From Nitratireductor sp. ZSWI3 (GTDB lineage Bacteria; Pseudomonadota; Alphaproteobacteria; Rhizobiales; Rhizobiaceae): 64,000 bases of DNA. The stretch is taken from assembly GCF_024655565.1 (NCBI RefSeq), contig NZ_JANKOF010000005.1:1-64000 (forward strand), read 5' to 3'. The notes beneath the pieces were generated by a model. It searched no databases. It was not told where the DNA came from and saw nothing but the letters and a program-made list of their open reading frames with translations. How positions within the stretch are numbered: position 1 is the first letter of the stretch; each line of letters starts with the position of its first letter. The position numbers and the translations under genes are program-made. This document shows positions 9,090-17,313 of this stretch, one piece after another.

Positions 9090-10517
9090 TCAGATCATCG
9101 TTTCATAGAGGCGCCGGTCCGCTTTCAGCACGTCCCGGAGGCTCTCCAAAGCGCGCCGGAGATCTTCCGGCGAGCGCGCCGCTCCAACGTTCACTCGTAC
9201 AGCGTGCGGCACCGAATCGCGGCCGACCGCAAAGACCTCGCCGGAAAGAACGCCGACGCCAGCCTGCGCGGCCGCGCGGGCGAACGCGTTCGCATGCCAA
9301 GGCTCTGGCAAGTGCAGCCAGAAATGTGTCGCGACGTCATCTGTCCAAATGTTCACGTCATGCAGAACTTCCCGAACCACCGCCTGACGCCTGCCGAACT
9401 CGTCGCGTTGACCGGCAACAATCCGCTCCACGTGGCCGTCCTCGATCATCCGTGTCGCGATCAACGCATTGAGCGGGCTGGTGCTCCAGCAGTTGATGCG
9501 AAGCATCGCCGCAATGTCGGCCACGAGCGCCCTGGGGGCTAGGACGGCACCGAACCGCAAGCCCGGCGCGACGCATTTCGACAAGCCGCCGATATGGACT
9601 GTGATGTCAGGGTCGGACGACACCAGAGTGCGCGGCGCATCCGCTTTCAATGGACGATAGACGTCGTCCTCGACGATCAGCACGCCGTGCTTGCGCGCGA
9701 TTGCGGCAAGCTCGCACTTGCGCTCGGAGGACAGCGTAATCGTCGTCGGATTGTGCAGGGTCGGCACGAGGAACAGCGCGCGTGGCTTGAACTCGTTGCA
9801 GGTCCTGTCCAGCGCATCCGGCAGCATACCATCGCGGTCAATTGCAACCGGCCTGAGGTTGAGGTCTAGCGAGCGGCACAGTGCGCCAATGCCCTGATAG
9901 GTGACCGCGTCCGCCAAAATCGCATCGCCCTGCCGTGCTACGGCACCGAGGACGCAGGCGAGGCCGTTCTGCGCTCCGTTGGTCACGATGATTCTTGACG
10001 GATCGTTGATACCGGCTGCGGGAGACAACCAGTCGGCAACCGCCTCTCGAGCCCAGCCCGGACCTTCGGGCGCGTGAAAGTCCTGCAGCGAAGTGTAGCG
10101 TTTGTCGCGCGGTAGCTGCGGCATCAGGGCCGCAAGAGCCTCAAGGTAGCCAGTTGTGGCCGGTCGGTTGACTGACAAGTCTATAAAGCCCTGCTCCTCA
10201 ACTGGCGCTGACTTGAAGCTGGCGTTCACCGAGGGGTCGGCGATGATCGAACCTCTGCCGGCGCGACTCTCCACCAGCCCGCGCTCCTGCAAGTCCGCGA
10301 AGGCACGGGTGATCGTGGTCAAATTGACGCCGACCATACGCGCGATGTCGCGCTGCGGCGGAAGCCGTTCACCGACGGTAAGCTTGCCCTGCACAATGCC
10401 GTCGGCAATCAGGTCAGCGATCTGCCGGTAGATTGGCACGTCACCCGCTACGAACTTCGTCTTCTCAAACATGCGAACTGGCTGATCCTCGAATCTCATG
10501 CACGCTTTGTGCCACAC
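9090..10517 (-). CDS. MocR-type GntR regulator with aminotransferase domain
   Basis: A protein of up to 475 residues with an N-terminal winged helix (PIYRQIADLIADGIVQGKLTVG, then LPPQRDIARMVGVNLTTITRA) and a fold-type I aminotransferase domain whose PLP lysine is in HIGGLSKCVAPGLRFG. MocR proteins sense PLP-bound amino compounds and control neighbouring amino-acid genes. Possible starts are GTG 10517, ATG 10499 and ATG 10472 (MFEKTKF); only the last has a GAGG nearby (spacing 14), so the true protein may be 15 residues shorter. It precedes the DadA-like gene and diverges from the dctPQM-ridA operon, the likely target. Confidence 0.88.
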   Translation of the reverse strand: MWHKACMRFEDQPVRMFEKTKFVAGDVPIYRQIADLIADGIVQGKLTVGERLPPQRDIARMVGVNLTTITRAFADLQERGLVESRAGRGSIIADPSVNASFKSAPVEEQGFIDLSVNRPATTGYLEALAALMPQLPRDKRYTSLQDFHAPEGPGWAREAVADWLSPAAGINDPSRIIVTNGAQNGLACVLGAVARQGDAILADAVTYQGIGALCRSLDLNLRPVAIDRDGMLPDALDRTCNEFKPRALFLVPTLHNPTTITLSSERKCELAAIARKHGVLIVEDDVYRPLKADAPRTLVSSDPDITVHIGGLSKCVAPGLRFGAVLAPRALVADIAAMLRINCWSTSPLNALIATRMIEDGHVERIVAGQRDEFGRRQAVVREVLHDVNIWTDDVATHFWLHLPEPWHANAFARAAAQAGVGVLSGEVFAVGRDSVPHAVRVNVGAARSPEDLRRALESLRDVLKADRRLYETMI

Positions 10518-10646
10518 GCAAATAGATCATGCAATTAATCATATTTCATAAAAACATGACATGCAAAGAAGGGTTAAGCGAAAAAAGATGACATTATTGG
10601 CCGGTTGACGATGGATCGATATCGTGCAAGTTTCAAATCGATGACT

Positions 10647-10660
10647 TGTATGGTCATACA
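10647..10660. promoter_or_regulatory. 14-bp palindromic operator candidate
   Basis: TGTATG-GT-CATACA is a perfect inverted repeat 43 bases upstream of the dctP start. The form resembles operators of FadR/FCD-type GntR regulators. The adjacent MocR protein usually binds direct repeats, so the cognate regulator may be encoded elsewhere. Confidence 0.45.
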
Positions 10661-10702
10661 TTAGAAGCAATCGCTGCTGAGAGCTCGGTGGAGGAGACCG
10701 CA

Positions 10703-11707
10703 ATGACACAAAACAATCGCAAAGTCGCAACGCTGCTGGCCGTCACAGCCCTTCTACTTACCGGGGCAGCGCACGCCGAGACGCTGCGCCTGTCCACCTT
10801 GAAACAGCCAGGCTCGGACGGCGCGCAGGCCGCAGAGAAATTCGCAACGCTTGTCGGGGAGCGAACCGAAGGACGCGTCGAGGTCAAGGTCTATCCTGCC
10901 AGCCAACTCGGCGACTGGACCGAGGTCTACGAGCAGGTCATGCAGGGCGCGATCGACATGGCCATGCAGCCGCTGGCAACCGCTGACGACAAGCGACTCG
11001 CCATCACCTGGTTTCCCTACGCCTTCACCAATTACGAGACGGCGAAACAGTCGCTGTCGCCCGGCGGCGCGGTATTCGACATCGTCAGCGAAGCAATCGC
11101 CGACAAAGGCTTGACGCCCCTCGGCGTTTATGGCGAGGGCATGGGCGGCGCCGGCTTCGCCGGGGCGGTCGCAAATCCCTCCGACACGGAACTCAAGCGA
11201 AACCTCAAGATCCGCGTCTGGCCGGGCGGCGTCACACACAGGGTCCTGCTGGAGCGCTTCGGCTTCAACACCGCCACGCTGCCATGGGCCGAACTCTATA
11301 CTGGCATGCAGACCGGAGTGGTCGACGGACAGATCGGCGGCACCGCCGGCATGGCGCTCGAATCGTTCAAGGACATCACCAAGACCTGGGTCCAGTATAA
11401 CGACCACTTTGAAGGCGACTGGTTCATCGTCAACTCGGAGAGGTATGCCTCGCTCTCGGAGGCTGACCAGAAGATCCTACTCGACGCGGCGCAGGAAGTC
11501 AGTTCGGAACGTTTCGAGCAGGTCGAAGCGGCCGACGCTAAACATCTGGACACGATGCGTCAGGCGGGTATCGAGGTAGTGACCTTCGACGACGCAACGC
11601 TGGATAAGCTGGCAGGCGTCGCGCGTACCGACGTTTGGCCGCAGATCGCCGGCGAGCTCGGCGAGGAAACCCTCAGCCAGTTGAAGTCCTCCCTCGGCAT
11701 CAATTGA
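10703..11707 (+). CDS. dctP: TRAP transporter substrate-binding protein DctP
   Basis: A 334-residue periplasmic DctP-family receptor. A signal peptide covers about residues 1-25 (VATLLAVTALLLTGAAHAE), followed by TLRLSTLKQPGSDGAQAAEKFA. The ligand-carboxylate arginine motif lies in LKIRVWPGGVTHRVL and the WAELYTGMQTGVVDGQIGG segment is family-typical. GGAGGAG precedes ATG 10703. It is first in dctP-dctQ-dctM-ridA and would feed substrate to the DadA-like enzyme; an amino or imino acid is plausible by context only. Confidence 0.92.
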   Translation: MTQNNRKVATLLAVTALLLTGAAHAETLRLSTLKQPGSDGAQAAEKFATLVGERTEGRVEVKVYPASQLGDWTEVYEQVMQGAIDMAMQPLATADDKRLAITWFPYAFTNYETAKQSLSPGGAVFDIVSEAIADKGLTPLGVYGEGMGGAGFAGAVANPSDTELKRNLKIRVWPGGVTHRVLLERFGFNTATLPWAELYTGMQTGVVDGQIGGTAGMALESFKDITKTWVQYNDHFEGDWFIVNSERYASLSEADQKILLDAAQEVSSERFEQVEAADAKHLDTMRQAGIEVVTFDDATLDKLAGVARTDVWPQIAGELGEETLSQLKSSLGIN

Positions 11708-11772
11708 TGCCCCTTGGGACCCGGCGGCAGTCTCCCGGCCGGGTCCATTCTTCTTCTGAGAGGCAAGACGCG

Positions 11773-12351
11773 ATGCAGGAAGACGAAACCACCGTCGCAG
11801 TTGCAGTACCGGGCAGCATACATGCAGGTGTCAATACGCCGGACTTTCTCTCGGGCCGCGGTCTGGCGATCTGGAACGCCAAGCTCATTCTGCAGCGCCT
11901 TGTGCTGCTCGTCTGCGGCGCGGCACTCACCGCCCTCGTGACGGTGCAGGTCTTCACCCGCTACGTCGTGGGCATCTCGCTGTTCGGCATCGAGGAACTG
12001 GCGAGCTTCGTAGCCGTCTATCTCTATTTTATCGGTGCATCACACGGCGCTTGGGAGCGTGGGCATATTTCAGCGAGCCTGGTCGAGCTCTTCCTCCCCG
12101 AAGGCAAGGCGCGCACCGCGATGGCCATCTTTTCCAGCTTGGTGACTGTCGTCCTCTCGGGCTGGATGACGGTGTGGGCATTTCAGTACCTCGCCTTCAC
12201 GATCAGACGCGGAACCATGTCGCTTGAGACCGGCATTCCGCTCGCCTGGGTGCATGGCGTGATGCCGCTCGGCCTTACCTTGATGACGCTCTATTTCGTG
12301 GTTGAGCTTCTCGACCGCTGGAACCTGCTTCGCGGTAAGACAAGCCGATGA
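11773..12351 (+). CDS. dctQ: TRAP transporter small permease DctQ
   Basis: A 192-residue four-helix small TRAP subunit. Hydrophobic segments are near residues 40-60, 75-95, 115-140 and 160-180, and the typical FTRYVVGISLFGIEELASFV lies between the first two. The start is ATG 11773, with GAGAGG upstream; the longer open frame runs antisense-like through dctP and is rejected. It is 65 nt after dctP and overlaps dctM by ATGA (12348-12351). Confidence 0.9.
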   Translation: MQEDETTVAVAVPGSIHAGVNTPDFLSGRGLAIWNAKLILQRLVLLVCGAALTALVTVQVFTRYVVGISLFGIEELASFVAVYLYFIGASHGAWERGHISASLVELFLPEGKARTAMAIFSSLVTVVLSGWMTVWAFQYLAFTIRRGTMSLETGIPLAWVHGVMPLGLTLMTLYFVVELLDRWNLLRGKTSR

Positions 12352-13655
12352 GCCCGCTGATCCTCATCGACGCGCTGCTGCTGACGGTTTTGCTGATCAT
12401 CGGTGTGCCAGTCCCACTCTGCTTTGCAGGCGCGGTCCTGTTCCTAGTGTTGACGGGCGACTTCGGCAACGCCAGCTTCCTGGTCGGAGCCGGCTATGCA
12501 AAGCTCTCCTCGATCGTGTTGGTGGCGATTCCGCTCTACATCCTCGCCGGAGGGATCATGAGCCGCGGCGGCATTGCCGGCCGCCTCGTCGACCTTGCCG
12601 ACACCGTGTTCGGGCGCATGCGCGGCGGCCTCGGCATCGTCGTCATCATCGCGACCGCCATCTTCGGCGCCATATCGGGCATGGCCTCCTCGGCTGTCGC
12701 CGCGATCGGCACAATCATGATCCCTCGTATGGAAGAGCGAGGTTACGACCGTGCCTATGCAACTGCACTCGTTTCGGCCTCGGCCGTTCTGGCTTTGCTC
12801 ATCCCGCCCAGCGCCTCGATGATCCTGTTCGGCTGGGTCACAGGCACCTCAATCCTCGCCTGCTTCCTGGCGCCTGTTGTGCCGGGTCTCCTGCTTTGCC
12901 TGTTGCTGGGAAGCTGGAACTACGTGCTGACGCGGCGCATGCCGCTTGTCGCACCTGAAAGGGCAACCACTCGGCAGGTCATGCAAGAGTTTGCGCGGCG
13001 CACGAAACGGGCCGGCTTTGGCCTCGCCATGCCTCTGATCATTCTCGGCTTTATCTACGGCGGCATCACCACCCCGACCGAAGCGGCGGCCGTCGCCGTC
13101 GTCTACGCTATACCGGTCTCAATCTACATCTATCGCGACATGAACTGGCGCGACACGAGCGAGGTAATCTGGCGTGCCGGGCAGACGACAGGCGTGCTGA
13201 TGGTGCTGATTTTCTTCGCCGCCATGCTCGGGCGCGTCTGGACGCTGGAGAATGTACCGCAGCAGATCATGGAGGGCTTTCTCCTAGTGAGCGAGAATCC
13301 GGTGATCCTGCTGCTGCTCGCCAACCTCTTCCTGATGATCGTCGGCATGTTCATGGAGGACGTCAGCGGCATCCTGCTCGCATCGCCGCTGCTCATGCCG
13401 GTCATGGTCCATGCTGGAGTCGATCCGATCCAGTTTGCCGCGATCGTCGCCACCAATCTTGGTATGGGACTGATCACGCCACCGACCGCGCCGATCCTCT
13501 ACTTCGCCGCCTTGATCGGCAAGGTGCCGTTGGCCAAGATGCTGACGCCGACGCTAGTCTTCGTATTCCTTGCCTATTTGCCCGTGGTTCTCTTGACGAC
13601 CTTCGTACCCAGCCTCTCGCTAGCCCTGCCACGGCTCGTGCTGGGCGTTCCGTGA
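12348..13655 (+). CDS. dctM: TRAP transporter large permease DctM
   Basis: A 435-residue DctM large subunit, the ion-coupled channel of the transporter, of standard length. It is hydrophobic throughout, with family signatures SAVAAIGTIMIPRMEERGYD, LIPPSASMILFGWVTGTSI and GGITTPTEAAAVAVVYA. The C-terminal half has NLGMGLITPPTAPILYFAA. Translational coupling to dctQ and the very short gap to ridA show one operon. Confidence 0.93.
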   Translation: MSPLILIDALLLTVLLIIGVPVPLCFAGAVLFLVLTGDFGNASFLVGAGYAKLSSIVLVAIPLYILAGGIMSRGGIAGRLVDLADTVFGRMRGGLGIVVIIATAIFGAISGMASSAVAAIGTIMIPRMEERGYDRAYATALVSASAVLALLIPPSASMILFGWVTGTSILACFLAPVVPGLLLCLLLGSWNYVLTRRMPLVAPERATTRQVMQEFARRTKRAGFGLAMPLIILGFIYGGITTPTEAAAVAVVYAIPVSIYIYRDMNWRDTSEVIWRAGQTTGVLMVLIFFAAMLGRVWTLENVPQQIMEGFLLVSENPVILLLLANLFLMIVGMFMEDVSGILLASPLLMPVMVHAGVDPIQFAAIVATNLGMGLITPPTAPILYFAALIGKVPLAKMLTPTLVFVFLAYLPVVLLTTFVPSLSLALPRLVLGVP

Positions 13656-13678
13656 TCCTCGCAAACCAAGGCAAGACA

Positions 13679-14062
13679 ATGAAAATCGAGCGCTTTCCCG
13701 CCCAATCAGTCTCGTCGGGCAATGGTCCGCCCTATTCTATGGCCGTGCGTTGCAACGGATTCATTTTTTTTGTTTCCGGCCAAGTTGGGATGACCAGCGA
13801 GGGGGCGCTGGTGGCGGGAGGCATCGTTCCTGAGACGCACCAAACCATCGGCAACGTGAAGAGTGTATTGACCGCCTTCGGACTCGGTCTGGAACATGTC
13901 GTCAAGGTCATGGTTTGGCTCGCCGATCCGTCCGATTATGACGCCTTCAACGAGGTCTATCGGGAGCATTTCGGCGAGGCACTACCTGCCCGCGTCTGCG
14001 TACGCTCCGAGCTTATGGGTCCCTACCGCGTGGAAATCGAGGTACTGGCCGCCGAAGCTTGA
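13679..14062 (+). CDS. RidA family enamine/imine deaminase
   Basis: A 127-residue RidA/YjgF-type protein, a trimeric enzyme that hydrolyses reactive enamines and imines made by PLP or flavin enzymes. Seen: GPPYSMAVRCNGFIFFVSGQVG, the VVKVMVWLADPSDYDAFNEVY segment and PARVCVRSELMGPYRVEIE, where the arginine of ARVCVR is the carboxylate-binding residue of active members. The start is ATG 13679 after AAGG; a GTG at 13652 overlapping the dctM stop is the alternative. It fits with the DadA-like oxidase as a scavenger of its imine product. Confidence 0.9.
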   Translation: MKIERFPAQSVSSGNGPPYSMAVRCNGFIFFVSGQVGMTSEGALVAGGIVPETHQTIGNVKSVLTAFGLGLEHVVKVMVWLADPSDYDAFNEVYREHFGEALPARVCVRSELMGPYRVEIEVLAAEA

Positions 14063-14735
14063 CGCCAGCGTCGGATTACCATCGAACGGCCTCATGACCA
14101 GCGTCCAATCAACGTCAAGTCACCACAATTCCCGTGCCAACCCGGCTGCCGGCTCGTCAAAATCTGTTGCCCCAAGCTGTCCGCCCGCTCCCGGCTCCCA
14201 AACCGGCCTGGCGGACAGCATACCTATGCCGCAAGCAGCCGAGAGAACAATCGGAGCCTGTAGCGGTAGCGGTCCTCCGAAACCACATTAAACCCTTGAA
14301 ATACTTGTCTTTTTAGGACTGGTCGCAGTTTCCGACGTAACCTTCCTTTGCCCTGGTTTCGCGTTTGTACCTCTCCTGTACCTCTGACAACTAGGTCGGA
14401 GGCCATCAGGGTTGCTCAACAAACTGATGTCTGGCGTGGATCCATAAACGTCTTCGATGAGATCGAGGACGCCGCGGTCACGGAATAGGAGATGATGGGT
14501 TGCGCTGACAGGTGCACATCCAACTTGCTTGAGGCATATTTGGGGGAGCGCCCGCCAGCGCGCGTTAAATTGCCTCCCGCAATCCAAGCGGGCAATAGCG
14601 TCCTTCCGTGGGGTGGCCGTCACGCCCTCATGATTGATCCCACAATCGCTTTCGCTTCCCGTTCCCCGATGTCGTTTCGGATCGAAGCGAGCGCTGCCCG
14701 AACACGTCGCCGCACAGGAGAATACGTCGCACCTG
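14063..14735. other. gene-poor region with mobile-element scar
   Basis: About 670 bases with no gene I can support. Frames of up to 111 codons cross it on both strands but show no family motif and have unusual composition. The segment 14237-14275 is homologous to 55792-55855 (29 identical bases, then an indel of about 27, then GGTAGCGGTCC). I read the whole stretch as decayed mobile DNA. Confidence 0.5.
14237..14265. repeat. 29-bp direct repeat, copy 1
   Basis: Identical to 55792-55820 in the same orientation. In both places the minus strand can be read as RYRLRLFSRL(L/M)AA followed by a stop, so it may be the 3' end of a lost gene. The two copies bracket the catabolic segment of about 41 kb. 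Confidence 0.65.
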
Positions 14736-14984
14736 TCAGCTGCCGGGTGGAGCGCTTTCCTCCCGACCCTTTCTTCTTGCTTTCGGTTTAATCGGGTTGG
14801 GCTCCGTGGCCTGTCGCGCTTCTCTTTCCAGCCGCGCTTGCCGAAGTCTTTTGGACTTGGCCTGACGGCGCTCGGTCTCAGCCTCGATGATTGCCCGCGC
14901 AGCCTGGTCGGTCGTCTCCGCCTTGGTTTCGGCTTTCGATCGCCTGGACCGGATCAGATCGTCTTTTGCAACGGTCCCGGTCAT
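14736..14984 (-). CDS. small basic helical protein, 82 aa
   Basis: An 82-residue protein starting MTGTVAKDDLIRSRRSKAET, very rich in Lys, Arg, Glu and Ala, with a long predicted helix (AARAIIEAETERRQAKSKRLR) and a Pro-Lys tail. I recognise similar small basic proteins in Rhizobiales, function unknown. AAGG is 11 nt upstream. It lies downstream of cspA on the same strand, but a terminator-like hairpin separates them. The long frame extending upstream through cspA is rejected. Confidence 0.65.
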   Translation of the reverse strand: MTGTVAKDDLIRSRRSKAETKAETTDQAARAIIEAETERRQAKSKRLRQARLEREARQATEPNPIKPKARRKGREESAPPGS

Positions 14985-15010
14985 GATGTCTGCATCCTTC
15001 CGGTTCTTTG

Positions 15011-15041
15011 AAAAAGCAAAAGGCCGGACGCAAGCCCAGCC
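15011..15041 (-). terminator. rho-independent terminator of the cold-shock gene
   Basis: On the minus strand GGCTGGGC, loop TTGC, GTCCGGCC forms an 8-bp stem (two G-U pairs) followed by TTTTGCTTTTT. It begins about 60 bases after the cspA stop codon. Confidence 0.75.
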
Positions 15042-15065
15042 TTTCTGCTCTACCCCGATAGTCCG

Positions 15066-15085
15066 TGCCAGTACATCCGTGGTCA
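15066..15085. repeat. 20-bp exact repeat, copy 2
   Basis: Same 20 bases as 4056-4075. This copy lies between the cspA stop and its terminator, thus in the 3' untranslated part of the mRNA. Confidence 0.6.
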
Positions 15086-15103
15086 CAGACAGGAGAGAAG
15101 ACC

Positions 15104-15313
15104 TTACGCCGCCTGCAAATTCTCGGCCGCGCTCTTGCCGTTGCGGTCGTCCTTCACGATGTCGAAGCTGACCTTCTGCCCTTCCACGAGGGTTTGCATT
15201 CCCGAGCGCTCGACGGCCGAGATATGGACGAAAACGTCCGGCTGTCCATTGCCCAGTTCGATAAAGCCGAAGCCTTTCGTGGAGTTGAAGAATTTCACGG
15301 TTCCAGTGTTCAT
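15104..15313 (-). CDS. cspA: cold-shock protein (CspA family)
   Basis: A 69-residue single cold-shock domain. Both RNA-binding motifs are present: KGFGFI (RNP1) and VFVHISAVE (RNP2), in the order [18 protein letters not shown] then DVFVHISAV. It binds single-stranded nucleic acid and acts as an RNA chaperone. ATG 15313 starts the domain directly; AAGGAAA is upstream. The longer open frame through the leader is not protein-like, and cold-shock mRNAs usually have a long 5' leader. Confidence 0.95.
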   Translation of the reverse strand: MNTGTVKFFNSTKGFGFIELGNGQPDVFVHISAVERSGMQTLVEGQKVSFDIVKDDRNGKSAAENLQAA

Positions 15314-15657
15314 GACGATTTCCTTCCATCGTTCACTGATGATTGCTTGCCATGCATGAGGCGCGGCAAACGGATGAGATCGATTTTGAGAGAGGAAGAT
15401 CGTCGACAAGCGCGGTTGGCGCGAGAAACAAAGTTCAACCGCAAGCACGATCGATAGCCGGCATATAGGTGTCAAAGATGTCCGAAACAAGACCGGATGC
15501 AGAGACCCTCACCGGCAACGATCACTCGGCTATGATTTATCCGATGATCCAATCTTCGGCTGACGGCTTTTTAAATCGGCGCCCGTTGTTGCGCGCTCAG
15601 TTTTCAAAGAAAAATCTTTGTGTTCGACTTTACGCAGAAAATGGCGCATCTTAGTCC
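15314..15657. other. intergenic region, cspA leader and possible 33-aa peptide
   Basis: About 340 bases. The part next to cspA is presumably its promoter and untranslated leader. On the plus strand 15356-15457 can encode a very basic 33-residue peptide ([19 protein letters not shown]), without a clear ribosome site; I do not claim it. The rest shows no gene. Confidence 0.4.
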
Positions 15658-15771
15658 ATGAAAATAATCCAGCGCATCACCTCCGAAATCACTTGGGCTC
15701 TAACGGCGGCCACCTTAATCACGATCGGTGCGTGGTTGCTTTACATCGTGCTCACGAGCATCACTTGGTAA
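15658..15771 (+). CDS. 37-aa single-transmembrane peptide, paralogue
   Basis: A 37-residue peptide with the design of the one at 7238: a polar basic start (MKIIQRITSE), a hydrophobic helix (LTAATLITIGAWLLYIV) and the ending LTSITW. Length and C-terminal motif LY-x-VLTSIT-aromatic are shared; the helix sequence has diverged. No strong ribosome site is visible. Confidence 0.55.
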   Translation: MKIIQRITSEITWALTAATLITIGAWLLYIVLTSITW

Positions 15772-16308
15772 CGACGGTCGCGCCGTCTCCCAGCTAGTAT
15801 AGGGAATGCGCCTCGAAGGGGCGGCCCATGGCAAGGCTCGGCGCTCCGTTCCCTGCCCGACGATCAGCCCACGATTGTTGAGAAGCCGGACATCCCCGAA
15901 TGATCGTCCCGCCGCAGCGCCCCGAAAGATTATCCAGACCGCAGCAGCGACTGCCAGCCAGCCCCTCGAGGCGGAGTTCCAAAGCATCGCGCAGCGCGCC
16001 ATGGCGGCCGGCCGCAGCGAGAGCGACGCCCTTCGTCGCGCGCACGATCCTCGATCGCCCGGCGCGGCCGAGGCAGGGCCGGTTGGTCACATGCATGCGC
16101 GGCAATCCTCTAGTTCGGATCGCAATTTGTCGTTGACCGAAGCCCCTTGATCGATTGCATCATTGGCGATGGTCATCGCCTGCGCTTCAATCAATTTGTT
16201 CCGCTTCATCCGACTGCGCTCGAACGAGCCTGACGGCTCGACTTTACCACCATTTTCTTTGAATGCTGGAGGGTCTGCGTGATAAGCTTCCGGTTCCGAG
16301 AGTACCCA
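15772..16308. other. gene-poor region before LysR gene
   Basis: About 540 bases with no supportable gene. A minus-strand frame at 16087-16206 (start MKRNKLIEAQAMTIAND) has the composition of a small soluble protein but lacks a ribosome site, so I leave it open. The end of the region should contain the promoter of the LysR gene. Confidence 0.4.
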
Positions 16309-17205
16309 ATGCAATACATGCACACGAGCTATCCTCCTCTCAATCCCCTGCGAACCTTTGAAGTCGCTGCTCGGCTATGCAGTCTCACATTGGCTGCCGA
16401 AGAGCTGAATGTGTCCCAGGTGGCGGTCAGCCGGCAGGTAAAGGTGCTTGAAGAATATCTTGGAGTGACGCTGTTCAAGCGATTGCATCGCGGGATTGAG
16501 CTCACCGACGAGGGAAAGCAACTGTACGACGGCGTCGCCCGCGCCTTTCAGGATATCGGAAATGCATCCCGTTTGGTTTCACGGCGAGGGCGGCGCGATA
16601 TCCTTGCCATCCAGTCCTACACCACCTTTTCGCAGCGCTGGCTCATCCCTCGACTGACGCATTTCCACGATGCCCATCCGCGGATCGAGGTCCGGCTCAG
16701 CTCGTCCATCGCACCCGTGGACTTCGAAACCCAGAATCTCGATGCGGCGATCCGTGCGGGTAAGGGCGATTGGCCTGGTCTGCACAGCGAAAAGCTCGCG
16801 GACATCGAGCTCATTCCAATCTGTTCGCCAGCCTTTCACCTTCAGCACAAACTTGAACATCCCAACGATCTTTCACGTGTGCGTCTCCTCCATTCCATGG
16901 CGCGACCAACGGACTGGGCGGCCTGGATCAAGCGTGTTGGAGCAAACGTGGACGCCAATCCCGGGATGCGCTTCGAAAGTTCAGCCTTGGCCTATGAGGC
17001 TGCGTCGCTCGACGGCGGTGTAGCGATTGCCGTCAAGGTCTTCGTCAAGCGACAATTGCACAATGGCAGCCTTGTCGCACCTTTTGAGCAGACCTGTTAC
17101 AGCGGCGAGGGCTATTTCCTGACCTGGCCGCAGAATACCATGCCCTCTCCTCCGCTCATGAAGTTCCTGGGATGGATACGCGACCAGATGCAGCTTGAAG
17201 AATGA
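16309..17205 (+). CDS. LysR-family regulator, GcvA type
   Basis: A 298-residue LysR regulator. The helix-turn-helix is at about residues 20-45 (AAEELNVSQVAVSRQVKVLE), followed by EYLGVTLFKRLHRGIELTDEG. The effector domain contains QRWLIPRLTHFHDAHPRIEV and LDAAIRAGKGDWPGL, as in GcvA-like proteins. ATG 16309 is chosen, 10 codons into the open frame; ATG 16318 is also possible. It converges on the acyl-CoA synthetase operon and closely resembles the regulator at 54394, especially across the DNA-binding domain. Confidence 0.9.
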   Translation: MQYMHTSYPPLNPLRTFEVAARLCSLTLAAEELNVSQVAVSRQVKVLEEYLGVTLFKRLHRGIELTDEGKQLYDGVARAFQDIGNASRLVSRRGRRDILAIQSYTTFSQRWLIPRLTHFHDAHPRIEVRLSSSIAPVDFETQNLDAAIRAGKGDWPGLHSEKLADIELIPICSPAFHLQHKLEHPNDLSRVRLLHSMARPTDWAAWIKRVGANVDANPGMRFESSALAYEAASLDGGVAIAVKVFVKRQLHNGSLVAPFEQTCYSGEGYFLTWPQNTMPSPPLMKFLGWIRDQMQLEE

Positions 17206-17313
17206 GGAAGCTCGTCAAGCATTCCCCACACATTGAGTTTGCTCCAGGAGATGCGGCTGCTTTGGTAGCGAGATCGGATCGGGATCACCATTCGGCGGGC
17301 CGCAGTTGCTGGG

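Noticed and set aside
8169-9542. A 457-codon plus-strand frame opposite the DadA-like and MocR genes
   Set aside because: It crosses two real genes antisense, and its sequence is low-order Arg/Gly/His without motifs.
14288-14623. A 111-codon minus-strand frame in the gene-poor region
   Set aside because: No recognisable domain, no ribosome site, and it lies in decayed mobile DNA.
15469-15654. A 61-codon plus-strand frame upstream of the 37-aa peptide
   Set aside because: Starts close behind cspA leader DNA without a ribosome site and has no family resemblance.
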